The position numbers and the translations under genes are program-made. Shown here one piece after another: positions 36,856-46,757 of a DNA stretch of 57,427 bases. Source of the DNA: an uncultured Alphaproteobacteria bacterium (lineage in GTDB: Bacteria > Pseudomonadota > Alphaproteobacteria > Micavibrionales > Micavibrionaceae). The number at the start of each line of letters is the position of its first letter. Within the stretch, counting starts at the first letter, position 1. The notes beneath the pieces were generated by a model, which searched no databases, had not been told where the DNA came from, and was given only the letters and a program-made list of their open reading frames with translations. Where the stretch lies: assembly GCA_937923625.1 (NCBI GenBank), contig CALDTV010000021.1, positions 1-57,427 of the forward strand, read 5' to 3'.

Positions 36856-36913
36856 TTGAGGGAGTATTTTAAAAAATATTACGAGTGTTATACAAAACCG
36901 ACTATTCCCTCAA
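36856..36913. repeat. Long-range inverted repeat upstream of the first RTX gene
   Basis: TTGAGGGAGTA (36856-36866) is complementary, with one mismatch, to TATTCCCTCAA (36903-36913), leaving a 36-base loop. It lies in the 255-bp space between fbpC and the RTX gene. It could be the end of the fbpC transcript or an operator; it has no T run, so it is not a typical terminator. A smaller CCTTC/GAAGG hairpin is at 36957-36970. Confidence 0.4.
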
Positions 36914-37088
36914 AAGCCAAAAGCGCAAATTTAGCTTACATAGATTTCCTGCCTTACCTTCTGACGAAGGCCTCTTATTTTCATAATGATTTAACTCAAT
37001 TTTAGTCATATTCTTGTATGTTGATCAGATAGAATAACCTCTATTTATCAATAGCTTAGATATTAAGAGGCTTGCGGGGACGACTTAA

Positions 37089-40000
37089 ATGCCAGGTAAT
37101 TACACCTTAGAGTTAGAATTATTCAGTCTGTTAAATGGCAGTGCTGATGGGTTTGAAATTTTTGCTGATGGCACATTGCTCAGTGGCTATAGCTCTATTG
37201 TTTCTTCGAACGGCTCAAATATTTCGTTGACGGTCTCTTATGGGGGCGCAATGCCTAGTTCGCTTGAGTTCCGTTTTAATGATACGGATATTGGCACAAC
37301 TGATACCATCCAAGTGCGCGCTGTAAAAATTAACGATAAATACGTTAACACTGGCAATTATCTCTCAACAGATATTTTAAATGATGGCGACAGCGCAACA
37401 GTTGATGTTGCCGGTGCAGATTTTATCTTTGATGATAGCGAGCCAGCAAGCACAGAATTTACTACAGGAGCCACACAAACTTTTACCACAGGTGCAGACA
37501 AATATCGTGGCAATAATGGCACGAACGATGAAGTATTTGATTTGCTGGATGGTAATGACAATGCTGATTTAGGATCAGGCGACGATAAAGTGAATGGGAA
37601 TAACGGTAGGGATACCATTCGCGGCGGCGGGGGTAATGATTTAATTTCCGGCGGCGCGGATAATGACCGTCTTTTTGGACAAGATGGTAACGACCAAATT
37701 TATGGTGGTACAGGAAATGACATGCTGTTTGGCAATAATGGCGATGACAAACTTTTCGGCAATGATGGTAATGATTCACTCAGCGGTCATGACGGCGAAG
37801 ATATTATTGTCGGTGGTCTGGGGCAAGATCGTTTAAGTGGTGGTGCGGATAATGATCAGCTATTTGGTGGTGCGGATGATGATCAAGTGATTGGTGGCGC
37901 AGGAAATGATACGCTAGATGGTGGCGATGGAGAAGATTATCTACATGCAGGCATTGGAGATGATACCTTAAATAGCGGGGATGGTAATGATTTGATTGTT
38001 GGTAGTCTCGGGCTTGATATCATTCATGGCGATAGTGGCGACGATACTATTTATATTGCAACGAATGATTACGTTGATGGCGAAGAAATTTATGGCGGTG
38101 CAGGAACGGATGGGTTGATTTTATCTGGTGCTGTCGTCGCAAATTTTACAACAGGTGTGCTTGATGGGCTAGAGACGTTAACAGGCTCAAATGCTGATCA
38201 AGATATTACCCTTTCGCTCAATCAAATTGGTCAATTTACAACTGTCGATTTAGGTGGTGGTGGGAATGATACTATCCGAACGCAGTTTGAGGGTGACTAT
38301 GATGCGATTGTTGAGGGCGTACCAACAGTCACAAATGCCGAAAATGGTTTTTTACTTGGTTCAGCCAATGTTGATACCCTTACCGCAGGGGAGATAGAGC
38401 TATCTAATCTTGTTTATGGGACAGGGACAATAGATTTTGGCGGTGACACAGAAGACACACTTGTTCTGACGGAAAACTCCGCAACGCTTAACTTCTTAAG
38501 CACGATTGATGGTTCTCTTTTAGGGCTTGAAAATATTGATGCCTCTATGGCTGTCGCCCCTATCACGATTGATCTAGCCGCCCAAAGTGAGGATTTTACA
38601 CTTACAGGTTCAGGAAATGATGACTCTCTTACCACAGGTTCAGGAAATGATATTGTCTTTGGTCAAGATGGGGCGGACACACTGAATGGAGGGGCAGGTG
38701 ACGATGCGCTTTATGGTGACGTTGGCAGTATAGATTTTGTGGGTGGGTTGCTCGTAATTGAAGCAGAAAACTATGAAAACAGCATTGATCGCGGCGGCAA
38801 AAGCTGGAGCACATTGGATGATGTTAACGCATCTGCTGGACAAGTTGTGTCCGTTCAACCGAATACAGGTGATATTTTAGCGACAACAGGTATCGAAAAC
38901 ACTGCCGCAGAGCTTACATATACTGTCAATTTTACAACGACGGGTACATTTTATGTTTGGATTAAAGCGGGAGCCGCATCTGGTGGTACGAATGATTCTA
39001 TTCATCTTGGTTTTGATGGTGTTCAACAAACTGGAAATGGTGGTGTTCAAACAAGTTCAAATTATGGATGGCACAATACTGAAACAGGAACAGGTTCAGT
39101 TGTTACAGTCAATGTGACGACAACAGGCACGCATATCTTAAATTTATGGATGCGCGAAGATGGGGCGCCAATTGATAAAATTATTATTGCAGACTCTGCG
39201 GGTTATACGCCGACTGGAAACGGCCCAGATGCTACGACTCGTACAAGTACTGCCGGAGGTGTCGATATCGTCAACGGTGGGGCGGGAGATGATCACATTT
39301 TTGGTGATTTTGACAATGATATTTTAAGTGGTGGTGACGATGATGATCTTATTTATGGCGGTGTTGGAAACGATATCTTAAATGGCGATTCTGGCATTGA
39401 CACTTTATACGGAGAAGATGGAAACGACACATTCAATATTGCTAATGGTGACTTTGAAGTAGGTGAAACGATTATTGGCGGTGATGACACAGATGAAATT
39501 ATCCTGACAAATGCGACGATTGTTGATTTCACAAACGGCACAGTGAATACAGTTGAAACCCTGACGGGGAGCGCCGCTATTGACGACGTAACTTTATCAG
39601 CCACACAATATGCCAGCTTTACGACGATTGATCTTCAAGGCGCGAGTGATAACATTAATGTGTTTGCCGATGGCAGTGATATTTCTGGCTCAGGAACGCC
39701 TATCACGTCTGCTGAAAATGGGAGAATTATTGGTGATGGCAGTGATAATTCTGTGACGATGACCGGCGCACAAATTGATGCCATTTTAAATGGCACAGGC
39801 GTTATAGATTTTGGCGGCGGAACGAATGATATCCTAAATATTACTTCGACGTCATTACAGTTAAATACCTATGGATCTCTTGGTGGAGAAGGCAGAATAG
39901 AAAATCTAGAAACTATTTCAGCGTCTGGCGCAGGATCTGCCGTAACAATTGATCTAGGCAATCAATCTGATGATATTGATCTTATTGGAAGTAATTTCGA

Positions 40001-42464
40001 CGATACGGTGACAGGAACAACGGGAGATAATATCCTGACAGGTGGCACAGGCGTAGACACAATTATTTATGATAACGCCACAAGCGGCATCACAGTCGAT
40101 CTATCAGAAACTGCCGCGCAAAATACAGGCGGAGCAGGAACCGACACATTGTCAGGGTTTGAAAATATTACAGCATCAGATTTTGATGATAATATAAAAG
40201 GAAATGATAGTGACAACATTATAAATGCTGGTGATGGCGATGATTTTATAGGCTCTGCTTTAGCAACAGGAAATCATAACTTTGTAATTAATGGCTCAAC
40301 TGAAACTTTATATGTTGATTTTGATGGTTCAGATCATTGGGTTCTGGTCGGTCGCGGTCGTGAAGGCTGGGATTTTGATACGGATGGCCAAGGCATCACA
40401 GCAAATATATCTTCTGGTCTTGGCACAACAGCCGCCTTTACGCCTATTGCTTATGATGATGCCTTTGTAAATGATATCATTGATTCAACAACAATATCGG
40501 GCAATTTAGAAGATACAGAAATACGTATTAAGCGAGCGGCGAACATTACAGGCACTGAATATCAAGAGGTACGCTGGAACGCCGTTACCCAAACAGATTG
40601 GACTTTTGATTTTGATAATGATCAATATATTATTACCCATGAAGTTCAAGATTCTGTTTTAGGGGCTGCTTCTGCGATTGTGATAGAAGATACGCGTGAT
40701 AACAATCCTGGCTCAGCAAATAATCATGAACGTATTTTTACATGGAATTGGAGTGGCCATAGTTTTGAAAGAGGATTTTCTTACGGATCTACTGTGCAGG
40801 GTGTCAATAATAACGACCCTAATACCTTTCTTTGGGAGTTCGCAAATGAGCGCCATTCAGTCCCTTATGCAGAAATTTACGTGAAAATAGATATCTCAAC
40901 GCTCGGCTTGGGCGGTACGTTAGGAAATGATATTATTGATGGTGGTGCAGGAAACGATACGCTTTATGGCGGCGCTGGTGAAGACACTCTTAATGGCGGT
41001 GCAGATGATGATGCGCTCTATGGTGAGGCAGGGAATGATACCCTCAATGGTGGTGACGGAGATGATGAGATTTTTGGCAATGAAGGCGCTGATGTTATTG
41101 ATGGTGGTGCAGGAAATGATACTCTTAATGGTGGCAATGATGCAGACACGATAAATGGCGGAGATGATGATGATGATATTGTCGGCGGAGCAGGGAATGA
41201 TACCCTTAATGGAGAGGCAGGGAATGATACCCTCAATGGTGGTGATGGTAACGATACGATAAATGGTGGCGCGGATATAGATACTGTCAGTTATGCTTTT
41301 GTTTCTGGTGCTGTCACCGTTGATTTAGCGATCACAACAGCGCAAAATACAATTAATGCTGGAATGGACACGCTTTCAAATGTTGAAAATATTATTGGAT
41401 CTAGTTTTGCTGACACACTGACGGGTGATGCGAATGACAATGTTATCGAAGGTGGATTAGGCAATGATACGCTAGATGGTGGGGCAGGGAATGATACTAT
41501 TTCATTGGCTAACGCAACAGGTACAACTTACTTATATTTAACCAACACGTCACAAAACACCCTTAGTTCTGGTACGGATAACTTTGTGAATTTTGAAAAT
41601 ATTTTGGGAAGTAACTTTACTGACGTTTTACGGGGTGATGCAGGTGTAAATATTATTGATGGCGGGCGCGGTAATGACCAAATACGTGGCGGCGGTGGAG
41701 CAGATATATTAATCGGCGGCATAGGAGTGGATTGGATCGATTATCGTAGCAGTTCGGCTGGTGTAAATGTTAATCTTGTTACAAACGTTGTATCTGGTGG
41801 CGATGCAACGGGTGATATAATTTCTGGTTTTGAATATATTTTTGGTAGTGATTTTGATGACGTCTTGATAGGAACAGCGGGTAGAAACGCTTTTAGATCG
41901 GGCGATGGCGCCGATATAATTGATGGTGCAGGTGGAACTACTGATTACATTGATTATATTGAGTCTGCGTCTGCTGTTAATGTTAATTTGACAACAAATG
42001 TGAATACTGGCGGTGATGCCGCTGGTGATACAATTTCAAATGTTGAATGGATTTATGGCAGTAATCATGATGACACTATAACGGGAGACGGCGCTAATAA
42101 TCTCTTATATGGTCGCAATGGTGACGATATTATTTACGGTAAAGATGGATATGACAGATTGTACGGCGCTTCTGGCGCAGATACCTTCGTCTTTGAAGCC
42201 GCAAGCGCCTATAATGACAGAGATCAAATCCATGACTTTAATGATACGAGTGGTGATGCACTCGACCTCAGTGATCTCATTTCAGGCTTCAATGGTAATA
42301 TATCAGAATACGTCAATTTTGTTGATGATGGCGCTCATCTCATTGTCCGAGTGGATGGTGATGGCTTAGCCGGTGGTAGTAACTTTTCTGATGTGACTAG
42401 ACTTCTCAATGACGCAGGCCTAGACGAAACCACCCTCTACAACAACGGCAATATAATCGTTTAA
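37089..42464 (+). CDS. Large RTX calcium-binding protein, type I secretion substrate
   Basis: A 1791-residue acidic protein with no Sec signal. Residues 1-110 form an unassigned beta domain ([16 protein letters not shown]..) shared almost unchanged with the 42674 gene. RTX nonapeptide blocks (GGxGxDxLx) follow at about 150-300, 510-540, 720-780 and 1275-1790. Between them lie a CBM6/35-like carbohydrate-binding module (LVIEAENYENS.., about 552-715) and a domain resembling bacterial fibrinogen-like modules (FDGSDHWVLVGRGREGW.., about 1070-1270). The C-terminus (DQIHDFNDTSGDALDLSDLI .. NGNIIV) is the type I secretion target type. It is probably an exported adhesin or matrix protein. GGGGA lies 10 bases before the ATG. 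Confidence 0.88.
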   Translation: MPGNYTLELELFSLLNGSADGFEIFADGTLLSGYSSIVSSNGSNISLTVSYGGAMPSSLEFRFNDTDIGTTDTIQVRAVKINDKYVNTGNYLSTDILNDGDSATVDVAGADFIFDDSEPASTEFTTGATQTFTTGADKYRGNNGTNDEVFDLLDGNDNADLGSGDDKVNGNNGRDTIRGGGGNDLISGGADNDRLFGQDGNDQIYGGTGNDMLFGNNGDDKLFGNDGNDSLSGHDGEDIIVGGLGQDRLSGGADNDQLFGGADDDQVIGGAGNDTLDGGDGEDYLHAGIGDDTLNSGDGNDLIVGSLGLDIIHGDSGDDTIYIATNDYVDGEEIYGGAGTDGLILSGAVVANFTTGVLDGLETLTGSNADQDITLSLNQIGQFTTVDLGGGGNDTIRTQFEGDYDAIVEGVPTVTNAENGFLLGSANVDTLTAGEIELSNLVYGTGTIDFGGDTEDTLVLTENSATLNFLSTIDGSLLGLENIDASMAVAPITIDLAAQSEDFTLTGSGNDDSLTTGSGNDIVFGQDGADTLNGGAGDDALYGDVGSIDFVGGLLVIEAENYENSIDRGGKSWSTLDDVNASAGQVVSVQPNTGDILATTGIENTAAELTYTVNFTTTGTFYVWIKAGAASGGTNDSIHLGFDGVQQTGNGGVQTSSNYGWHNTETGTGSVVTVNVTTTGTHILNLWMREDGAPIDKIIIADSAGYTPTGNGPDATTRTSTAGGVDIVNGGAGDDHIFGDFDNDILSGGDDDDLIYGGVGNDILNGDSGIDTLYGEDGNDTFNIANGDFEVGETIIGGDDTDEIILTNATIVDFTNGTVNTVETLTGSAAIDDVTLSATQYASFTTIDLQGASDNINVFADGSDISGSGTPITSAENGRIIGDGSDNSVTMTGAQIDAILNGTGVIDFGGGTNDILNITSTSLQLNTYGSLGGEGRIENLETISASGAGSAVTIDLGNQSDDIDLIGSNFDDTVTGTTGDNILTGGTGVDTIIYDNATSGITVDLSETAAQNTGGAGTDTLSGFENITASDFDDNIKGNDSDNIINAGDGDDFIGSALATGNHNFVINGSTETLYVDFDGSDHWVLVGRGREGWDFDTDGQGITANISSGLGTTAAFTPIAYDDAFVNDIIDSTTISGNLEDTEIRIKRAANITGTEYQEVRWNAVTQTDWTFDFDNDQYIITHEVQDSVLGAASAIVIEDTRDNNPGSANNHERIFTWNWSGHSFERGFSYGSTVQGVNNNDPNTFLWEFANERHSVPYAEIYVKIDISTLGLGGTLGNDIIDGGAGNDTLYGGAGEDTLNGGADDDALYGEAGNDTLNGGDGDDEIFGNEGADVIDGGAGNDTLNGGNDADTINGGDDDDDIVGGAGNDTLNGEAGNDTLNGGDGNDTINGGADIDTVSYAFVSGAVTVDLAITTAQNTINAGMDTLSNVENIIGSSFADTLTGDANDNVIEGGLGNDTLDGGAGNDTISLANATGTTYLYLTNTSQNTLSSGTDNFVNFENILGSNFTDVLRGDAGVNIIDGGRGNDQIRGGGGADILIGGIGVDWIDYRSSSAGVNVNLVTNVVSGGDATGDIISGFEYIFGSDFDDVLIGTAGRNAFRSGDGADIIDGAGGTTDYIDYIESASAVNVNLTTNVNTGGDAAGDTISNVEWIYGSNHDDTITGDGANNLLYGRNGDDIIYGKDGYDRLYGASGADTFVFEAASAYNDRDQIHDFNDTSGDALDLSDLISGFNGNISEYVNFVDDGAHLIVRVDGDGLAGGSNFSDVTRLLNDAGLDETTLYNNGNIIV

Positions 42465-42532
42465 TAGCAAGGTGTTAACGGGTTAACCCGAACTATTCTC
42501 CAAAAAAATCTGAGGTTATAAATCTAATTTAT

Positions 42533-42556
42533 ACAGATGTTTTGCCAGACATCTGT
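42533..42556. repeat. Perfect 8-bp palindrome between the RTX genes
   Basis: ACAGATGT (42533-42540) is followed after 8 bases by ACATCTGT (42549-42556). A related CAGATG/CATCTG dyad is at 45533-45551, before the RTX remnant. Its position about 120 bases upstream of the second RTX gene suits an operator or a transcript-end hairpin; there is no T run. Confidence 0.5.
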
Positions 42557-42673
42557 GGCAAATATTATCGAAAATTAACGAAATATTAGCCCTACATTGG
42601 TATGATTAAAGTGCAATAAAAGAAAATTTTATCGCAGAAAAAACATGTTTTAAAAGAGGCCGAGAAAGGAAAA

Positions 42674-45433
42674 ATGGCAGGTAATTATACATTAGAGTTA
42701 GAATTGTTTAGTCTGTTGAACGGTAGTGTCGACGGGTTTGAAATTTTTGCTGACGGCTCTTTGCTGGGCGGCTATAGCTCAATTGTCTCTTCAAGCGGCT
42801 CTACAATTTCTATCACTGTTCCATATGGTGGCGCGATGCCATCCTCTTTAGAGTTTCGTTTTAATGATACCGCGCCAGGGACAACGGACACGATCCAGAT
42901 CCGTTCTGTCCAGATTAATAATAAATATGTGAATACTGGTAATTACCTCTCAAGTGATACCTTGAATGATGGTGAGACCTCAACCGTTGATGTCTCTGGT
43001 GCAGATTTTATCATTGACGATAGCGAACCAGCAGGATCAGAATTCACCACAGGCGCAACACAGACTTTTACGACAGGCGCAGATAGATATCGTGGCCAAA
43101 ACGGCACAAACGACGAAATATTCGACCTATTGGGTGGTAATGATAATGTTGTCTTAGGATCAGGTGATGACAAGGTCAATGGTAACGATGGTAGAGATAC
43201 GATCCGCGGTGGTGCAGGTAATGATCTTATTGCCGGTGGCGCAGATAATGACCGCTTATGGGGACAAGATGGTAACGACCAAATTTATGGCGGTACAGGA
43301 AATGATATATTATTTGGTAATGACGGCGATGATAAACTGTTTGGCGGTGATGGTAATGACGCCCTAAGTGGTCATGACGGTAATGATATTCTTGTTGGTG
43401 GCGTTGGCGAAGACCGTTTAAATGGCGGTAATGATAATGATCAGTTATATGGTGGCGATGATGATGACCAATTGGTTGGGGGATCAGGCAACGACACATT
43501 AGATGGCGGTGATGGCGAGGATTATATTCATGGCGGCCCCGGTGATGACATTATAAATGGTGGTGATAACAATGATTTAATTGCCGGCAGCCTCGGGCTT
43601 GATATTATTCACGGCGATGGTGGCGATGATGTTATTTATATTGCGATAAATGATTATGTTGCAGGCGAAGAAATTTATGGTGGCGCTGGCACGGATGAAC
43701 TTATTTTATCTGGTGCGGTAATTGCAGATTTCACAACAGGTGTTCTGGATGGCTTGGAAATCCTGACAGGTTCTGATGCTGATCAGGATGTGACCTATAC
43801 GATTGACCAAGCTTTAGGTTTTAGCACAATTGATTTGGGCGGCGGCGCGGCGGATACCACGCGCGTCAGAGTTGAAGGGAATATTGATGTAACCGCGCTT
43901 GGTACAGCGACAGTAACAAATGTAGAAAACGGTTACCTGTTAGGCTCAACAGGCGATGACACACTAACTATCTCTGGCGCACAACTTGATGCGCTCATCT
44001 TTGGATCGGGTATTATTGATTTTGGAAGTGGAGCGTCAGATACTCTGATACTTACAGGGACTTCAGCAGGCCTAAATACCTTAGGCGCAACAGATGGTAG
44101 CATTATAAATCTTGAAAATATTGACCTTTCAACAGCCGCCGCTTCCGTAACACTTGATTTAAGCGGTCAAACAGAAACCTTCGATATTACCGCTTCCAAC
44201 AATGGAGACAACATCACAACAGGAAGTGCTGATGACACTCTTAACGGTGGAACTGGCGCCGATACACTTTATGGTGACTTAGGGAGCGATATTATTAATG
44301 GTGGTGATGGCAATGATATCCTTTATGCGTTTGATGACACGGTCAATATAAATGGTACAAGTATAAACACCATTCCTAATGCTCTTATTAACGAAAACTT
44401 TGATAGCGATGCAGGTGTCTTTAGTTACTCTGATGGTGGATTTGGTGGAACTGATGGCGCAGGTGTTAATGTCACAGGAACATACATCACGACAGATGGA
44501 AACACAGCCAATGGTGCCTTAGAAATTCTTGTCGATCGTACAGGAAACCATACGAATTCATCAGGAAGCTGGGATACAACCTATATTGCTACAGCGAACA
44601 GATCAAATGTCCAAATCACATTTTCTTACCGTCACACACATAATTCACAAAATGATGTGGGAGAAGATTCTGAAGTATGGCTTGAATTTAATGGTACAAC
44701 TTATGATACTTCGGGCGGAAACAGTTTTATTTCACAAGCATTGGGTAGTGGTGGCGCCTTTGATAGTGGATGGATTACAGTAACAATTGATTTACCGGAT
44801 CTCATATCAGGCAATGCTTATAATCTTTCAATGGGGATTTTGCATTCAGGCTCTAACAAAAACAACGAAGACGCAGCAGTTATATTTGATGACATTACAT
44901 TAATGTCTAGTACAACATCAGGAACAGTCAGTAGCGTTACAGCAGATGCCGATGTTGCCTCAACAGATATTATCAACGCGGGCGCAGGTAATGATACGCT
45001 TTATGGCAGTTCTGCTACGGTGACTTTAAATGGTGACGCTGGAGATGATACACTATATTCTGGTACTGTTAGCAGCGAAACAAATATTAACACGCTTAAT
45101 GGCGGCGATGGCCTTGATACACTTTACGGATCAAGCGGCAGCGACGTTTTCATGTTTGAAGCTATTACAGCTTTTAACGATATTGATGTTATTGAAAACT
45201 TTGGTTACACATTAGATGCTATTGATTTAAGCGCGCTTCTAACCACTTATGATCCTTTAACTGACGACATTAACGACTTTGTTTTATTGACGGAGGTAGG
45301 TTCTGATACCCAAGTTTGGGTTGATACTGATGGCACAGGTATTGGAGCTGTTTCACAAGTCGTTACTCAGATAAATGATGTGACAGGCATGAACGTTGAT
45401 TTTATGCATGTTGATGGCACATTGATCGTTTAA
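42674..45433 (+). CDS. RTX calcium-binding protein, paralogue of the preceding gene
   Basis: A 919-residue paralogue of the 37089 gene. The first about 400 residues, including the N-terminal beta domain and the first RTX block, are nearly the same, and the DNA is also similar, so the duplication is fairly recent. After residue 550 the architecture differs: one jelly-roll-like domain ([20 protein letters not shown].., about 565-755) replaces the carbohydrate-binding and fibrinogen-like parts. The C-terminus ([19 protein letters not shown] .. DGTLIV) is a type I secretion target. AAAGGA precedes the ATG. No secretion ATPase or adaptor gene for it is in the window. Confidence 0.88.
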   Translation: MAGNYTLELELFSLLNGSVDGFEIFADGSLLGGYSSIVSSSGSTISITVPYGGAMPSSLEFRFNDTAPGTTDTIQIRSVQINNKYVNTGNYLSSDTLNDGETSTVDVSGADFIIDDSEPAGSEFTTGATQTFTTGADRYRGQNGTNDEIFDLLGGNDNVVLGSGDDKVNGNDGRDTIRGGAGNDLIAGGADNDRLWGQDGNDQIYGGTGNDILFGNDGDDKLFGGDGNDALSGHDGNDILVGGVGEDRLNGGNDNDQLYGGDDDDQLVGGSGNDTLDGGDGEDYIHGGPGDDIINGGDNNDLIAGSLGLDIIHGDGGDDVIYIAINDYVAGEEIYGGAGTDELILSGAVIADFTTGVLDGLEILTGSDADQDVTYTIDQALGFSTIDLGGGAADTTRVRVEGNIDVTALGTATVTNVENGYLLGSTGDDTLTISGAQLDALIFGSGIIDFGSGASDTLILTGTSAGLNTLGATDGSIINLENIDLSTAAASVTLDLSGQTETFDITASNNGDNITTGSADDTLNGGTGADTLYGDLGSDIINGGDGNDILYAFDDTVNINGTSINTIPNALINENFDSDAGVFSYSDGGFGGTDGAGVNVTGTYITTDGNTANGALEILVDRTGNHTNSSGSWDTTYIATANRSNVQITFSYRHTHNSQNDVGEDSEVWLEFNGTTYDTSGGNSFISQALGSGGAFDSGWITVTIDLPDLISGNAYNLSMGILHSGSNKNNEDAAVIFDDITLMSSTTSGTVSSVTADADVASTDIINAGAGNDTLYGSSATVTLNGDAGDDTLYSGTVSSETNINTLNGGDGLDTLYGSSGSDVFMFEAITAFNDIDVIENFGYTLDAIDLSALLTTYDPLTDDINDFVLLTEVGSDTQVWVDTDGTGIGAVSQVVTQINDVTGMNVDFMHVDGTLIV

Positions 45434-45577
45434 AAACTATCTTAAATTCAAAACAAATATATCCGTCTACAAAAAGTAATCAGCAACATAAATTTTAAAT
45501 AAGCTAAACTTAGTAAAAATCTATTTAAGTCGCAGATGGCTGTGGCATCTGTTTAGAAATTATGCCAAAGCAGATAA

Positions 45578-46048
45578 CGCTCTTTATTAGATGGTATCAT
45601 TGACGTTTGGTGTGTTTGGACAGGGACAAATACAGCACGAGGCTACGTAGCTGAATGGGAGGGGGCAGATATACTCGCGAATATTGCAAACCTTTCAACG
45701 GAAACCGTCTCGTTATCAGGCGGGGACGGCCTAGACACACTTTATGGTGGCGCAGGGATTGATACATTTATTTTTGAATCCGCAAGTGCTTTTAATGATG
45801 TTGATGTGATCGAGAATTTTGCCCTCGGCACTGATGGTGATGCGATTGATATTTCCGATCTTCTATTTGGTTTTTCAGGGCCAATCACCGACTATGTTAA
45901 TTTTGTCGATAGTGGTGGCAACACGATTGTACAGGTGGATACAAATGGAACAACTGGCGGTGCTAATTTCCAAGATGTTGCAACGATCAACGGTATAACA
46001 GGCCTTGATGAGTTAAGTTTGTTCACTGACGGAAACATCATCGTATAA
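45578..46048 (+). pseudogene. 3' remnant of a third RTX paralogue
   Basis: The frame is open from a stop at 45575-45577 to the TAA at 46046 and has no good ATG. It reads through ..[18 protein letters not shown], then YGGAGIDTFIFESASAFND and VIENFALGTDGDAIDISDLL, ending DGNIIV: an RTX unit plus a complete type I secretion tail like those of the two upstream genes. The N-terminal domain and almost all repeats are missing. The only internal conventional start (GTG at 45806) would remove even the RTX unit. It is most likely a decayed copy or a recombination leftover that could still donate a C-terminus. Confidence 0.75.
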
Positions 46049-46203
46049 TTTAATTTTCACATCTAATTTTTTGTAAAAGTGGCGTCAGACCTACGCGTGC
46101 TATTCTCCGAAAATATTAGCCTACATATCTACTTTATAAAAATATCCTTCAGATATTGAGAGAGTAATTCGAGTTAGTCTTGCCCCACCGCTATGGCTGT
46201 AAA

Positions 46204-46242
46204 GAAGGAATGATATACGCAGCTGCGGCGTATCCATTCTTC
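46204..46242. repeat. Bulged hairpin downstream of the RTX remnant
   Basis: GAAG, AATG and ATACG (46204-46219) pair with CGTAT, CATT and CTTC (46229-46242), with single-base bulges. It may end RTX-region transcripts; no T run follows. Confidence 0.4.
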
Positions 46243-46261
46243 AGAAGTGTAAAACTACAAA

Positions 46262-46290
46262 GAAAGCCCACCTTTTTTTGGAGGGCTTTC
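46262..46290 (-). terminator. Terminator of the small-protein stress operon
   Basis: GAAAGCCC-A-CC pairs with GG-A-GGGCTTTC around seven T. It lies 5 bases after the stop of the 23-residue peptide gene on the minus strand. The T run after the stem on that strand is short, so termination may be moderate. Confidence 0.6.
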
Positions 46291-46295
46291 AAAAT

Positions 46296-46367
46296 TTAAA
46301 ATATAAAATATATTAGTAAAATGACGGGTATAGGGACTCCCAATAACCATAGTAAGATACCTCTCAT
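46296..46367 (-). CDS. Tiny hydrophobic peptide (23 residues)
   Basis: The product reads MRGILLWLLGVPIPVILLIYFIF: a single hydrophobic helix with a central G-[VI]-P-I-P turn. AAGGA lies 9 bases before the ATG. A second peptide with the same W-L-x-G-[VI]-P-I-P-V-I pattern is encoded at 52642-52713, also in a stress operon, which argues that both are real genes. It is last in the operon behind the 53-residue protein and entericidin. Inner-membrane location is likely; function is unknown. Confidence 0.7.
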   Translation of the reverse strand: MRGILLWLLGVPIPVILLIYFIF

Positions 46368-46373
46368 AGCTTT

Positions 46374-46535
46374 TTATCCTTCCGTTTTTTCGTTTATTTC
46401 ATTAGTAATATTTTCGACGGCTTCGTCGATTTGATTACCGATTGAGTCTTGCTCTTGGCTTATCTGAATCAATAAGATTGAGAATATCCCGATGAGTGCG
46501 ACGGCTATGATGGTTAGAAGACCTTTATTTCCCAT
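46374..46535 (-). CDS. Small membrane-anchored protein (53 residues)
   Basis: The N-terminal half is one hydrophobic helix (LLTIIAVALIGIFSILLIQI) and the C-terminal half is an acidic helix (IDEAVENITNEINEKTEG). It starts 23 bases after the entericidin-like gene stop with AGGAG upstream of the ATG, and ends just before the 23-residue peptide gene. I do not recognise the family. It is likely to sit in the inner membrane with its acidic tail outside or free in the cytoplasm. Confidence 0.65.
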   Translation of the reverse strand: MGNKGLLTIIAVALIGIFSILLIQISQEQDSIGNQIDEAVENITNEINEKTEG

Positions 46536-46558
46536 TTTTCTTCTCCTAAATTAGGTAA

Positions 46559-46696
46559 TTATCTTACGGCGTCTTGGATTGCTTCGCCGCCTTTTTCAAT
46601 ATCACGGCCTGCCCCTTCTAAAGTTTCACAAGCTGTCAAGCTTAGACTTAGTGTTGCAAAAGCTAAAATTGTCATAAATTTGATCTTGTTTTTCAT
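46559..46696 (-). CDS. Entericidin-like lipoprotein
   Basis: A 45-residue lipoprotein of the EcnA/EcnB family. The signal peptide ends in the lipobox LTAC, followed by ETLEGAGRDIEKGGEAIQDAVR, the typical entericidin amphipathic tail. The start is the Met at 46696, preceded by AGGAA; an upstream in-frame Met would place the promoter inside the gene. It is first in an operon with two tiny membrane proteins and is preceded by a GGAAC-N16-CGTA element. Confidence 0.85.
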   Translation of the reverse strand: MKNKIKFMTILAFATLSLSLTACETLEGAGRDIEKGGEAIQDAVR

Positions 46697-46732
46697 GTGT
46701 CTATTCCTTTTTTTTGTTTTCGTGCCGTGACC

Positions 46733-46757
46733 TACGATCATGAACATCATTAGTTCC
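46733..46757 (-). promoter_or_regulatory. EcfG-type promoter before the entericidin operon
   Basis: On the minus strand the sequence reads GGAAC, 16 bases, CGTA, close to the alphaproteobacterial general-stress consensus GGAAC-N16/17-CGTT. The -10 element ends 36 bases before the ATG, like the other copies at 47526, 53018 and 53859. Confidence 0.65.

Noticed and set aside
37600-41300. Short regularly spaced DNA repeats that could suggest a CRISPR array
   Set aside because: The period is 27 bases inside an open reading frame and codes for RTX nonapeptides; no conserved spacer/repeat division.
37358-43499. Many long antisense and alternate-frame open frames in the RTX genes
   Set aside because: They are shadows produced by the GGxGxDxx codon periodicity; their products are low-complexity His/Tyr/Pro/Ser strings.
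45806-46048. 80-residue gene starting at GTG 45806
   Set aside because: The homologous RTX frame continues upstream to 45578, so the GTG is internal; better described as a remnant.
46262-46290. Terminator for the RTX remnant on the plus strand
   Set aside because: The following plus-strand sequence is A-rich, not a T run; position fits the minus-strand small-peptide operon better.
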